A stretch of DNA of 32,079 nt, taken from a virus. Below are positions 24,781 to 32,079 of the stretch, piece after piece; within the stretch, counting starts at the first letter, position 1; each line of letters opens with the position of its first letter. The position numbers were made by a program, and so were the translations under genes. Where the stretch lies: IMG/VR virus record IMGVR_UViG_3300036832_002130, positions 1 to 32,079 of that record; one strand, written 5' to 3'. The notes beneath the pieces are model-generated. The model was not told the DNA's origin, ran no database searches, and saw nothing but the letters and a program-made list of their open reading frames with translations.

Positions 24781-25026
24781 CTATGGTCGACGCGGTGGCG
24801 GGATAATTGGCCCGCGTGCCGGTGGAAATCTGGCCGCTTTGGGATTATTGATTTCGTCCATCCTGCTGTAGTTATCCCTGACGATTTCAGCGCACCCGAC
24901 CAACTCGGAGGGCGTCAGATTCTCGTTGACCATAATTTGTTGCAGACGTTGAACGATAGCCATCAGCCGGAGGCTCTTGCGCGAGTGCATCGGCGGCACC
25001 GGGCGCATGGCTGGCAAAGTTTGCAT
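24781..25026 (-). CDS. small early protein, 81 aa
   Basis: ATG 25026 overlaps the stop of the 58-aa gene (TGATG) and is preceded by a GGGGGGA ribosome site. The middle is helical (SLRLMAIVQRLQQIMVNENL, PSELVGCAEIVRDNYSRMDEI). The C-terminus is Pro/Arg-rich (PPARGPIIPPPRRP). It is cotranscribed after A. No family recognised. Confidence 0.65.
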   Translation of the reverse strand: MQTLPAMRPVPPMHSRKSLRLMAIVQRLQQIMVNENLTPSELVGCAEIVRDNYSRMDEINNPKAARFPPARGPIIPPPRRP

Positions 25027-25202
25027 CAGTCATCCCCCCACGCATCATGCCATGCATCTGCAACACTGCGACCTGATTCATAATCTTCACGCCATGCTTC
25101 AGCATCTGAAGCGCTACCGCCGCGCAGTTCCACGTAATCCATTAGTTGTTCATGCCAATCATCAAAGCTTGCTGTTCGTTTTGTGGAAGCAAAATCAGCC
25201 AC
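25026..25202 (-). CDS. acidic 58-aa early protein
   Basis: A GTG start at 25202 follows AAAGGTG at about 8 nt, just after the A stop (12-bp gap). The product (ADFASTKRTASFDDWHEQLM, DYVELRGGSASDAEAWREDY, ending SVADAWHDAWGDD) is strongly acidic with repeated Trp-His/Asp units. Spacing and overlap with both neighbours, and balanced codon use, argue that it is real. An acidic protein next to replication genes could be a DNA mimic, but that is speculative. Confidence 0.7.
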   Translation of the reverse strand: MADFASTKRTASFDDWHEQLMDYVELRGGSASDAEAWREDYESGRSVADAWHDAWGDD

Positions 25203-25213
25203 TTAAATCACCT

Positions 25214-27496
25214 TTACATGCTTGTTGAGAACCCCGGCCACTCATCAGCGACCGGATAAGAGAATTTTTGCCCGTCAAATTTCACCGTAGCGCCACGCGC
25301 CAGCGCCTGAAGTTCCCACCGCTGCGGCGTGATGCCATTCTGAGCCAGCTCAAAGCGGATACGCGGGATCTGCTCCCGTTCTGCTTTAGTCATTCGACCG
25401 GATGGCGCTATCTGGTTCGGTTTTAATGGCTCGCCGCTTCTTTGCTGGCGATTTGGGCGTGGGGTTTCGTGTTTTAATGCGCTTCTGAGCACCATCACGA
25501 CTTCGGGGTCATCCCATGCGATTACCCCGTCATCAACAAGATTTAGCACCGCTGCGGTATGCTCAGACGGTGTAGGAGTCATAACTGGATCACCACCGGC
25601 GGTGAGCTTTCCACAGTTATTGACAGGACTCCGAGGCGCGGTGATACCGCTTTTTAAAGTCAAAGGCTCAACGGCCAAAAGCTTTGGAACAATGCGCCAG
25701 TCTGCTGACCGGGTAACATGGATATGATTAGCGCCTATATGCGGGGCGTAAATACCGACAACGCGCTCAATATCTTCTTCGTAGTTGTTGACCTCGTCGG
25801 TCACGTTGCGGGCAACCCTGACGGTCTGGCTGTCGCGTGGCACATTCGCCCCACCCTGTGCAGCGATGTATAAATCGAATTCTCCCTCATCGGCAGCAGC
25901 GCGAGCTGCTTCGACGCGCTCATCAAATTCTGATGCAATGCTGACACCCTGAGGCAGTTTTCTCAGTTCGCGGTAAGCGCCCATCGTCGGCAGGCCAATC
26001 GGTTTAAATTGCGGGATGCGCCACGTCGACGCCCACGCTGTTACAGCGGCAGCGGTATCTTGTAACGGTTTGCCAGTATCATGATCGAGCTGACCATCGA
26101 GGGCGTAACCGTCGATGTTTTTTGCGATGTACTTTGCGATATAGCCCGCCGCACCACCCTGATTGAGATGCTTCGCCTGAAAGCGTTGTTTTGAAGCACC
26201 CCGCTCGTCACCGTCCTCTTTCAGAGCATAGCGACGCATGATTTCGGTAATTTGTTTACGCTGGCCGGATTTGCAAAACAGCATCATATGCCAGTGGGGC
26301 GTGCCATCATGATGCGGCTCAACCACGCGCATTCCATAAACCTGTAAATCGTTATCCTTAAATGCCGTACGTATCAGGCTCCAGATATGGCACAGATAAC
26401 GCTGCGTATCTTTCGGGGTGTAAGCCTCATCATTCCAGCCATGATTAAGCTGAACGGTTTTTTCTTTGCCTTTTCCAACCTGACGGGTCGGGTGATATTT
26501 CGATGGCGCGGTCAGCGTGATAAACATCCCGACATCGCCCTCACCAGCGGCATAACGCTCGATACCGGCGATGGTATTCATCAACTCCATACGGCGGATC
26601 TCGGGGTTAGAAATACTCCCCATCACCTTACTGATGAGATCGATACGCTCGCCGGTGACCTTATTTTCGAGCTCACAGGATTTCAGGTATTCAAGGTTAG
26701 CCAGACGGCGAGAATGTACGTCACGGATGGCACTTTTGCTGGCATACGGTGAGCGGTCTTTATTCACTTCACCGGCGGCGATGAGTAGCGATTCATGCCA
26801 GCGCATTCGCTGCGCCTTAAACTGGTTAATCCACCACTCATCATTGATAAGACGCGCCACGGCGGAAAATGCCTGGCGGATCGTCATCTGACCTTTGCGG
26901 TATTTCTTCCAGAAAAGCGGAGTAATGTTAAATGCACGGGCCGCGCCAGCGACCTGACCATAAAGGTGAGTTTGCGCCTCATCAGTAAACAGCGATTCTT
27001 TACCATCATGCGCTTCCGCCCACGCATCGCTTAATTCCTCATACATGATGAAAAATTGTGAGGCAATGCGTGCGGCAAATTTCTTCAGCTCTTTGTCATT
27101 CATCCCCGGCAGACGGGCGTAATTCTCTCGCTCGGTCAGGAACAGCAGCGAGGCATCAGCATTCATTTCGTTACGCTGATTTACGCGCTCGATGCGCGGC
27201 CACAACCGACGCAAGAATGTCGACTTTAGGAAATACAGCCCATGCACCGGGCTTTTATTCCGGCGGATATAGTCATATCGCGAGGTAAAGAGTGAGCTCA
27301 GGAAATATGGCAGGTAGTCAATCTTTGACAAAACGCCTTGCACCTGACGCAGTTCGTCACGTGTAAGAGGTCTCTCTCGCCCTATGGCATCGCGGGGAGC
27401 ATTGAAGGGATAAGCACCGACAAACGGCTCGCCGGTGCTTTTGGAAAATGGCGGTGGAGGTGTAGGGGCGTTGCGCCCCTGTACTGCGCGGCTCAT
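25214..27496 (-). CDS. A: replication initiator A (rolling-circle endonuclease)
   Basis: The 760-aa product nicks the phage origin and stays bound to the 5' end. An HUH motif is seen as HWHMMLF (residues 401-407). The two catalytic tyrosines lie in GYIAKYIAKN (Tyr452 and Tyr456), matching Tyr450/Tyr454 of P2 A. The upstream GMFITLTAPSKYHP motif (about 323-335) is the family's first replication motif. The ATG overlaps the stop of the PP-loop gene (ATGA). The nick site lies inside the gene's 3' third. A acts in cis with host Rep helicase. Confidence 0.97.
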   Translation of the reverse strand: MSRAVQGRNAPTPPPPFSKSTGEPFVGAYPFNAPRDAIGRERPLTRDELRQVQGVLSKIDYLPYFLSSLFTSRYDYIRRNKSPVHGLYFLKSTFLRRLWPRIERVNQRNEMNADASLLFLTERENYARLPGMNDKELKKFAARIASQFFIMYEELSDAWAEAHDGKESLFTDEAQTHLYGQVAGAARAFNITPLFWKKYRKGQMTIRQAFSAVARLINDEWWINQFKAQRMRWHESLLIAAGEVNKDRSPYASKSAIRDVHSRRLANLEYLKSCELENKVTGERIDLISKVMGSISNPEIRRMELMNTIAGIERYAAGEGDVGMFITLTAPSKYHPTRQVGKGKEKTVQLNHGWNDEAYTPKDTQRYLCHIWSLIRTAFKDNDLQVYGMRVVEPHHDGTPHWHMMLFCKSGQRKQITEIMRRYALKEDGDERGASKQRFQAKHLNQGGAAGYIAKYIAKNIDGYALDGQLDHDTGKPLQDTAAAVTAWASTWRIPQFKPIGLPTMGAYRELRKLPQGVSIASEFDERVEAARAAADEGEFDLYIAAQGGANVPRDSQTVRVARNVTDEVNNYEEDIERVVGIYAPHIGANHIHVTRSADWRIVPKLLAVEPLTLKSGITAPRSPVNNCGKLTAGGDPVMTPTPSEHTAAVLNLVDDGVIAWDDPEVVMVLRSALKHETPRPNRQQRSGEPLKPNQIAPSGRMTKAEREQIPRIRFELAQNGITPQRWELQALARGATVKFDGQKFSYPVADEWPGFSTSM
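25619..25642 (-). other. replication origin (A nick site)
   Basis: On minus, 25621-25640 reads CGCGCCTCGGAGTCCTGTCA. This is, as I remember it, the P2 ori sequence cleaved by A, and as in P2 it lies in the coding sequence of A itself. Here it lies at about codon 620. Confidence 0.88.
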
Positions 27497-28500
27497 TCAC
27501 ACACACCGGCATAAACACTGTTACAAACCGATTTGTCATTCGCAGCGGCAAGCAAATCAAATTGAGCTCCACCACGGGTGGTCATGGCCCAATCGCGATA
27601 AGTTTCGATCCCGTAGGCTGCTACCGTAACAACTTCAATTCGGCGTTCTGCGCGACGAGGGTCATGCGTAGACGGGAAGAAAGTGGAATTACCGCGTCGG
27701 GAACAAGCAGCGACAAGGCGCTCCCATTCCGCAACGCGTTTTACCTCTTCTGGCCAGCGGCTGAATATTTCGGCCAATTCAGATTTGCGGGCATGAATGC
27801 AAGGCATGCATCCAACACGACTACAGCCCTGCTCATAAAGTGGATTCGGTTTGATACCATGGCGTTTAGCCATAGCAAACACATCTTCATGCAACCATTT
27901 AAGTATCGGGCGATAAACATGCAGCCCAGGCGTGTTATCTGCATCCTCTACCCATACAGGCAAACCAGCCCGCGCCGGGGATTCTTGCGCGCGGACACCT
28001 TGCCAGTTAATGACCTCTTCGAACTCCTCCAGTGCAGGCATTACTACCTGTGTTCGCACGGGCTCATGCTTCAGGTCAAATGTGCAGAAACGTGCTTTCG
28101 TGCTCGGGAAGCGCCCTTTCCACATGCATAAATCAAGGAACGGATTTCCGGTGGGCTTAAGAACTTCCAGCGCTCGCGCAATACGTTCAGCGGCGTCATC
28201 CGGTGACATACCGCAATCTTCAACAAGAGATTCGGGCCACTTCTCTGCAATAAACTTGCGTTTTCCCTCTATCTGGCGAGAAAAGTCAGCTTTGACACGG
28301 ACTATTTTGCCAAGCTTCGATTCCAGATAATCGAGGTAATCCATCGTCTGTGCGTGCTCATGCCCGGTATCAGCAAACACCGGTAATGCGGGAACGTCAT
28401 TTTCAATGGCGACAAGCCACTGAGCCAGACTATCTTTGCCACCGGAAATGGAGACTATATTGAGGGTGTTCTCGCCTTTGCAACGACCATCAATTTTCAT
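27493..28500 (-). CDS. PAPS reductase/DndC-like PP-loop protein
   Basis: The 335-aa product has a PP-loop ATP-pyrophosphatase motif SGGKDS (19-24), ADTGHEH, CT-x-DLKHEP (Cys139 on) and GVRAQES-x-R (168-177). It also has a Cys cluster GCSRVGCMPC (Cys226, 231, 234). With Cys139 this fits an iron-sulfur cluster, as in DndC and assimilatory PAPS/APS reductase relatives. The enzyme probably activates or transfers sulfur, but the substrate is unknown. The gene is inserted tightly in the early operon (ATGA overlaps on both sides with DUF5405 and A), so it is made during replication. Such genes are frequent in phages, with possible roles in nucleic-acid modification or sulfur supply. Confidence 0.88.
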   Translation of the reverse strand: MKIDGRCKGENTLNIVSISGGKDSLAQWLVAIENDVPALPVFADTGHEHAQTMDYLDYLESKLGKIVRVKADFSRQIEGKRKFIAEKWPESLVEDCGMSPDDAAERIARALEVLKPTGNPFLDLCMWKGRFPSTKARFCTFDLKHEPVRTQVVMPALEEFEEVINWQGVRAQESPARAGLPVWVEDADNTPGLHVYRPILKWLHEDVFAMAKRHGIKPNPLYEQGCSRVGCMPCIHARKSELAEIFSRWPEEVKRVAEWERLVAACSRRGNSTFFPSTHDPRRAERRIEVVTVAAYGIETYRDWAMTTRGGAQFDLLAAANDKSVCNSVYAGVCE

Positions 28501-28778
28501 TTCCGCCCCTTACAGGCGGCAAACGCCTCTTCACATTCGCAGGCAGTCTGTTCAATCTGCGCAGCCAACTCGGCGAAAGTGCGGGCCTCGCCCGTTAAAG
28601 CATCATGCAGTATCAGATTCGAAACGAGTTGATTCACTTTCGGGTAATAGCCGATGACATCCAGCCATTCATTACCGGCATTTTTCCCGGTTCTTGCTGT
28701 TTTCTTCTCCTGCAAAATAAACTGAAACGGGTCACTGGTGACGACATAACGGTCACCAATCTCGATACGAATGCTCAT
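28497..28778 (-). CDS. DUF5405-type early protein
   Basis: The 93-aa product starts SIRIEIGDRYVVTSDPFQFI and has EKKTARTGKNAGNEW, GYYPKVNQLVSNLI and a Cys-containing helix at the end. This pattern I recognise as the P2-phage DUF5405 family. It overlaps both neighbours by ATGA. Function is unknown. It lies in the operon between B and A, so an early replication-associated role is likely. Confidence 0.75.
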   Translation of the reverse strand: MSIRIEIGDRYVVTSDPFQFILQEKKTARTGKNAGNEWLDVIGYYPKVNQLVSNLILHDALTGEARTFAELAAQIEQTACECEEAFAACKGRK

Positions 28779-28999
28779 ACCTGCCCCCGGTAGTGCTTTG
28801 CGTTAGCTTCCAGTAATGACTGGCAATAAACGCAGCGCAGCGCTGTCGGATGTGCGGCTCGGCGTGCTGCCGGGATAGGCCGATCACAATCGACACAAAC
28901 CAATACCGCAGCGCCACTGGACTTCAGCCGGGCGGCGTCAACGTGACGGGCAAGTGAATCGGCCTGTAACTCCTGAACGTGATCCATATAATCTGGCAT
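28775..28999 (-). CDS. DksA/TraR-type C4 zinc-finger protein
   Basis: ATG 28999 follows AAGGAG at 8 nt, which decides against the ATG 21 bases upstream. The 74-aa product has a helical N-terminus (HVQELQADSLARHVDAA) and a C-x2-C-x17-C-x2-C zinc site (CVDC ... CVYC), typical of the P2 orf82/TraR family. TraR-like proteins bind the RNA polymerase secondary channel and imitate DksA with ppGpp. That activity here is inference. Confidence 0.86.
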   Translation of the reverse strand: MPDYMDHVQELQADSLARHVDAARLKSSGAAVLVCVDCDRPIPAARRAAHPTALRCVYCQSLLEANAKHYRGQV

Positions 29000-29012
29000 T
29001 GACTCCACTCCT

Positions 29013-29300
29013 TTATGCATTCAGCTTTTCGAGTTCAACCCGACAGGCGGCGCTAAACTCTTCGGTTAATTGGGTAAACTCGTCAAAACGGGTTATCTGC
29101 TTTAAATAGATGGCACGCTTCACCAGCAGGTTAACCATGTCCGACAAGAGGTTTAATGGGTTCGAATAAATGGCGATGACGGACTCAACTTTATTTCCCG
29201 TTTCTTTGTCACGTCTAATATCTGCCAATGTGAAATCACCACTTTTCATTAAGGTGACTTTTAGCCAGTTATTCAGTAGCGCAGATTTTTGCGAAACCAT
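29013..29300 (-). CDS. early protein of unknown function, 95 aa
   Basis: ATG 29300 overlaps the upstream gene's stop by one base (TAATG). The product (VSQKSALLNNWLKVTLMKSG, then VESVIAIYSNPLNLLSDMVNLL, then FTQLTEEFSAACRVELEKLNA) is mostly helical. It has no membrane segment and no motif that I recognise. It is cotranscribed between B and the zinc-finger gene. Confidence 0.7.
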   Translation of the reverse strand: MVSQKSALLNNWLKVTLMKSGDFTLADIRRDKETGNKVESVIAIYSNPLNLLSDMVNLLVKRAIYLKQITRFDEFTQLTEEFSAACRVELEKLNA

Positions 29301-29521
29301 TAACTGGACTCCCCACGCAACAACCCGACGTCATGAAGCTTTGTGGATTCCTGACTGAGTAATTCAACAATCTCAACCCTGTTCAGCTCTCGCTCAGCAA
29401 TGTGGCGAATCAGCCCGTCAAGATGAGATGAGAATCGGGTCGCGGCGTCAGCCTGCGCCTCACTTCTGGCCTGCTGTAATAGCAGAGAAAACTTACCTGA
29501 CTGATTTTTTGCTTTGGTCAT
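29300..29521 (-). CDS. DUF2732-like early protein
   Basis: ATG 29521 follows GGAG at 9 nt, which decides against an upstream in-frame start at 29557. The 73-aa product ([20 protein letters not shown], then [20 protein letters not shown]) is a short two-helix protein resembling the DUF2732 family of P2-like phages. Function is unknown. Confidence 0.72.
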   Translation of the reverse strand: MTKAKNQSGKFSLLLQQARSEAQADAATRFSSHLDGLIRHIAERELNRVEIVELLSQESTKLHDVGLLRGESS

Positions 29522-29589
29522 GATGACTTTCTCCAGGCAAAAAGAAGCCACGCACATTTGAGTACGTTTAAAAGCTTGGCAGTAATTAA

Positions 29590-30090
29590 TTAATGCAAAT
29601 ATTGTTCGGGTTTCACCGAGGTCATTATTGTCGGGGCGTATTCAAAAAGGCTGAATAACTCACGCAGTGCGCGGAAGAGTTTTTCACGCCAGTAACATGA
29701 TTCCTCATCAATGCGCCAATAAGGCTGATTAAATTCATGCTCAGTTAATCCGGCATGCATAAATAAAGAGCGCCGCTGACTGACAGTTAAATAACTGATA
29801 TACGCAACTTCACTTGCCCCAACCTGTCGACGCTTTGAAAAGGCTGTACGCATTTCATCGATGGCACATGCCAGACGCTCACGGTCGACGTCGTTCATTT
29901 CTTCAAAACGCATTGTCGCGTGACGCTGTTTTAACTGCGCATGAAAACAGACAGTCAGGCGCTCACGCTCCATCATCTTGTTGTAAAAATTGCAGCTATC
30001 CTGCCAGCGAGGCAGAGCCAGATGTTTTCCAATCAGGCCGCGCAGACCAGCGGGTTGTTCCTCAACTAAACCGGGTGTCATCACAGCCAT
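29590..30090 (-). CDS. B: replication protein B
   Basis: The 166-aa product matches P2 gpB in length and sequence: [32 protein letters not shown] and the C-terminal [21 protein letters not shown]2 B binds host DnaB helicase and is needed for lagging-strand synthesis. ATG 30090 was chosen because GGAGG lies 8 nt before it. A TTG two codons earlier sits too close to that site. Confidence 0.96.
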   Translation of the reverse strand: MAVMTPGLVEEQPAGLRGLIGKHLALPRWQDSCNFYNKMMERERLTVCFHAQLKQRHATMRFEEMNDVDRERLACAIDEMRTAFSKRRQVGASEVAYISYLTVSQRRSLFMHAGLTEHEFNQPYWRIDEESCYWREKLFRALRELFSLFEYAPTIMTSVKPEQYLH

Positions 30091-30278
30091 TTGCAAAACC
30101 TCCGGGTTTTTATGGAAGCGAGCGCAGTGCTGATTACGCCCAGCTTGCGGGTGCGGATAATGATGCCTTTGCGGCCCCGACCGTGGGTGATGGTGAAGTT
30201 AATCGGAGCTAGGTTCTGCTGATTACGCAAAAGCTGAGCAATACATCGTGGTTCTTTCACACATTCGCTACGCTTCAT
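30081..30278 (-). CDS. orf78-like early protein, 65 aa
   Basis: ATG 30278 overlaps the Cox stop (ATGA). The product (KRSECVKEPRCIAQLLRNQQ, then THGRGRKGIIIRTRKLGVIST, then KTRRFCKWL) is very basic, and the gene overlaps the B start. It lies at the position of P2 orf78, between cox and B. A nucleic-acid-binding function is likely from charge alone. Confidence 0.72.
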   Translation of the reverse strand: MKRSECVKEPRCIAQLLRNQQNLAPINFTITHGRGRKGIIIRTRKLGVISTALASIKTRRFCKWL

Positions 30279-30550
30279 ACTCCGCCCCCTAAGCCGAGCC
30301 ACATTAGCCATCCTTCACGTATTTCTTTCGGACGGCTTTCATAGGCAAGTTTCATTCCATTATTCCAGGCTGGTAGGTAGACCCAATATTCGCCAGCCCT
30401 GCCAGTAGCAGATTGTGGGTCAGTCATCTCTATGATGGGTAATTTGCCCTTCTCAATCATCCCCTTAACAGCGATCGGACTTTTACCTATCAGTCGGGCG
30501 AACTCCTGATAGGGAACTGCGTCACTGGCGCTCTCTAAAGACTTCTTCAT
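30275..30550 (-). CDS. cox: Cox excisionase/lytic switch protein
   Basis: The 91-aa product, same length as P2 Cox, acts as excisionase with Int, represses Pc and controls directionality. It shows DAVPYQEFARLIGKS (winged-helix recognition), IIEMTDPQSATGRAGEYWVYLPAWNNGMKLAYESRPKEIREGWLM in the family pattern. ATG 30550 has GGAG 11 nt upstream, while the upstream GTG is only 2 nt from it. It is the first gene of the early operon. Confidence 0.97.
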   Translation of the reverse strand: MKKSLESASDAVPYQEFARLIGKSPIAVKGMIEKGKLPIIEMTDPQSATGRAGEYWVYLPAWNNGMKLAYESRPKEIREGWLMWLGLGGGV

Positions 30551-30575
30551 CTGATACACTTCTCCGTTAGCGTTT

Positions 30576-30610
30576 TAATTGCTCTTAATGGCTTATAATT
30601 GCCTTTAATG
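30576..30610. promoter_or_regulatory. C repressor operator (two direct repeats) with Cox box
   Basis: TAATTGCTCTTAATG (30576-30590) and TAATTGCCTTTAATG (30596-30610) differ at two positions and are spaced exactly 20 bp (two helical turns). This fits a C dimer binding one face, as known for P2-type C operators. On minus TTAAAGGCA (30600-30608) fits the Cox-box consensus TTAAAG-N-CA. Both would control the early promoter and the C promoter. Confidence 0.8.
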
Positions 30611-30620
30611 TGACTACGAA
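30592..30620 (-). promoter_or_regulatory. candidate early promoter Pe
   Basis: Minus strand TTCGTA (30615-30620), a 17-bp spacer and TATAAG (30592-30597) point toward cox, with a start near 30585. The -10 box lies between the two C repeats, so bound repressor would block it. A rightward C promoter must overlap here. TACGAT at 30635-30640 is its best -10 candidate, with low confidence. Confidence 0.6.
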
Positions 30621-30669
30621 TGCAAAACACAAACTACGATAAACACAAAATTACGCAATAGGAGTAATT

Positions 30670-30969
30670 ATGTCAATACACGTTTCAGAGAAGCTAAAGC
30701 TCATGCGTGAGTCGGAAAGATTAAACCGTAGGGAAGTCAGTGAGTTAACCGGCGTACCCTATAGTTCACTTTCGAGCTATGAAGGTCGTTCAAAAAACGC
30801 AGGTGTGGAATCCATCATGAAGATCCTCCAACACCCTCGTTTCATGAAGTACACCATGTGGTTCATGACTGACCAAATAGCACCTGAAGCTGGGCAGATT
30901 GCACCGGCTCTCGCGCACTTTGGGCAGCAGACAACAACGTTGTCCCACTCAGACCAGAAAACTGGCTAA
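30670..30969 (+). CDS. C: immunity repressor C
   Basis: The 99-aa product has the P2 C length. An N-terminal helix-turn-helix (EKLKLMRESERLNRREVSEL, TGVPYSSLSSYE) is followed by IMKILQHPRFMKYTMWFMTDQI and the C-terminal APALAHFGQ, the P2-type C signature rather than the 186 CI type. ATG 30670 follows AGGAG at 7 nt. It holds the lysogenic state by repressing Pe and is divergent from cox. Confidence 0.96.
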   Translation: MSIHVSEKLKLMRESERLNRREVSELTGVPYSSLSSYEGRSKNAGVESIMKILQHPRFMKYTMWFMTDQIAPEAGQIAPALAHFGQQTTTLSHSDQKTG

Positions 30970-30970
30970 C

Positions 30971-31020
30971 CATTTACGGCGCTTATTTGTGCAGTAAATG
31001 CACGGTGAGTTTTTGTTATT
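30971..31020 (+). other. inverted repeats between C and int (possible weak terminator)
   Basis: CATTTAC (30971-30977) pairs with GTAAATG (30994-31000). A shorter hairpin, GTGCA/TGCAC (30989-30993 and 30999-31003), competes with it and is followed by GGTGAGTTTTTG. In P2, C and int share a transcript with partial termination between them. These mutually exclusive structures could serve that purpose. Confidence 0.45.
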
Positions 31021-31065
31021 TAAATCAGGAAATTGAAGTACGCAGTAACATCATCGGGAGGCTTT

Positions 31066-32079
31066 ATGTCTGTTAAAAAGCTCGATGATGGTCGATATGA
31101 AGTGGACATCAGACCTGCAGGGCGCGACGGAAAGCGTATCCGCAGGAAGTTTGACAAGAAAAGCGAAGCTATCGCTTTTGAGAAACACACACAGTTCAAT
31201 CACCACAATAAAGACTGGCTATCAAAACCGACAGATAAGCGGCGTCTGTCTGAACTGACCCAAGTCTGGTGGAATTTGAAGGGCAAGCACGAAGAACACG
31301 GAAAATCGAATCTCGGGAAAATTGAAATCTTCACCCGGATTACTGATGACCCATGTGCATTCCAGATCACTAAAGCACTTATCAGCCAGTACAGCGCGGC
31401 CAGGAGAAGTCAGGGGATAAAGCCATCAAGCATTAACCGAGATCTGACCTGCATTAGCGGGATGTTCACGGCACTGATTGAAGCTGAATTATTCTTTGGT
31501 GAGCACCCGATACGCGGAACTAAAAGACTGAAAGAGCAAAAACCAGAAACAGGCTATCTGACACAAGACGAAATCGCTCTGCTGCTCTCAAGGCTCGAAG
31601 GCGACAACAAAAAAATTGCAATCCTCTGCTTGAGTACAGGGGCCAGATGGAGTGAGGCGGCGCGATTGAAGGCAGAAAACATCATTCAAAATCGCATCAC
31701 GTTCGTTAAAACTAAAACGAACAAACCGCGCACCGTTCCTGTCTCTGAGGAAGTGGCAAAAATGATTGCCTGCAACAAGCGAGGTTTTCTATTTCCTGAT
31801 GCCGCCTATCCAGTCTTCAGGCGAACGATGAAGGAATTAAAACCTGATTTGCCAATGGGTCAGGCAACACATGCTTTGCGCCACAGTTTTGCGACGCATT
31901 TCATGATTAACGGAGGCAGCATTATCACTCTTCAACGGATACTCGGTCATTCGCGTATTGAGCAGACAATGGTCTACGCACACTTTGCACCAGAGTATCT
32001 ACAGGATGCCGTTTTACTCAATCCTTTGAAGGGGGGTACTGACATTCAGAGTGTCCACATTGTGTCCACAGTGCAGTAG
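31066..32079 (+). CDS. int: tyrosine integrase
   Basis: The 337-aa product has the P2 Int length. It has an N-terminal arm-binding domain (SVKKLDDGRYEVDIRPAGR) and a catalytic domain with Arg194 (GARWSE), Lys217, His269/Arg272 (THALRHSFATH), His295 (LGHSRIEQTM) and Tyr304 (VYAHFAP), all residues intact. ATG 31066 follows GGGAGG. An upstream ATG at 31033 adds 11 residues and has no ribosome site. The gene ends at the last base of the window. It drives integration and, with Cox, excision. Confidence 0.97.
   Translation: MSVKKLDDGRYEVDIRPAGRDGKRIRRKFDKKSEAIAFEKHTQFNHHNKDWLSKPTDKRRLSELTQVWWNLKGKHEEHGKSNLGKIEIFTRITDDPCAFQITKALISQYSAARRSQGIKPSSINRDLTCISGMFTALIEAELFFGEHPIRGTKRLKEQKPETGYLTQDEIALLLSRLEGDNKKIAILCLSTGARWSEAARLKAENIIQNRITFVKTKTNKPRTVPVSEEVAKMIACNKRGFLFPDAAYPVFRRTMKELKPDLPMGQATHALRHSFATHFMINGGSIITLQRILGHSRIEQTMVYAHFAPEYLQDAVLLNPLKGGTDIQSVHIVSTVQ
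32052..32070 (-). promoter_or_regulatory. two Int arm-type sites in the 3' end of int
   Basis: On plus TGTCCACA occurs at 32052-32059 and 32063-32070, that is TGTGGACA twice on minus with an 11-bp period (about one turn). TGTGGACA is, as I remember it, the P2 Int arm-binding octamer. They overlap the last codons of int and mark the edge of attP. Confidence 0.72.

Larger units (their letters stand above)
1..32079. mobile_element. P2-like prophage, near complete
   Basis: All P2 structural, lysis, replication, immunity and integration genes are present in P2 order, read as a prophage from ogr (left) to int (right). Every core gene appears intact, so the phage is probably functional. The attachment site is not in the window: Int arm sites appear in the last bases of int, so attP-derived sequence should begin just beyond the right edge. 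The left host junction lies at or before position 1. Interruptions of the P2 plan are AT-rich cargo genes, mostly on the strand opposite to their neighbours. Confidence 0.96.

Noticed and set aside
24887-25105. 72-aa minus ORF overlapping the 58- and 81-aa genes
   Set aside because: The two overlapping genes have better ribosome sites, tight coupling and more natural composition.

Overview
The window is an almost complete P2-type temperate phage genome (Peduovirinae-like), in prophage order, from an enterobacterial host. The gene set and order match phage P2. Several products have the P2 length as I remember it: FI 396 aa, FII 172, I 176, J 302, W 115, R 155, Q 344, B 166, C 99, Cox 91 and Int 337. 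The host species cannot be read from the window, because no clear host gene is present. It starts at a start codon on the ogr side and ends at the last base of int, so attP and the host junctions lie outside.

Layout, left to right. 1-635 holds a small two-helix membrane gene, a bidirectional terminator and the late activator ogr. 639-6943 (minus) is the tail block D, U, T, E+E' (with a -1 slip site), FII and FI. 6944-7294 holds an Ogr-type dyad and a 39-aa membrane moron on the opposite strand, where P2 carries Z/fun. 7293-12088 (minus) is fibre and baseplate: G, H, I, J, W, V. 12089-13288 is an AT-rich insertion with a 285-aa membrane/coiled-coil gene on the opposite strand. 13289-15630 (minus) is tail completion and lysis: S, R, lysC, lysB, endolysin, holin, X. 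15630-19069 (minus) holds head genes L, M, N, O. 19236-22039 (plus) holds terminase P and portal Q.

22040-23700 is AT-rich cargo between Q and cos: a three-helix membrane protein and, divergently, an exported papain-like cysteine protease. The 19-nt cos site is at 23760-23778. From 23937 to 30550 the early operon reads leftward: cox, orf78-like, B, small ORFs, a PAPS-reductase-like PP-loop gene, A (with the replication origin inside it) and small 3' genes, ending at a strong terminator just before cos. One plus-strand gene (24282-24713) lies across the end of this operon. 30551-32079 is the immunity and integration switch: operator repeats, repressor C, and integrase with two Int arm sites in its last codons.

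How it works together: C and Cox/Pe decide lysogeny or lysis. Int and Cox integrate and excise. A and B start rolling-circle replication at the origin in A. Ogr then turns on the late operons from dyads near 7023 and 19157. P, M and Q package at cos, and the lysis cassette (signal-anchor endolysin, two-helix holin, two spanins) releases virions. Undescribed biology is most likely in the AT-rich opposite-strand cargo: 1-276, 7151-7270, 12282-13139, 22111-23697 and 24282-24713. These sit at late-operon boundaries and genome ends, where P2-like phages carry lysogenic-conversion, superinfection-exclusion or anti-phage genes.
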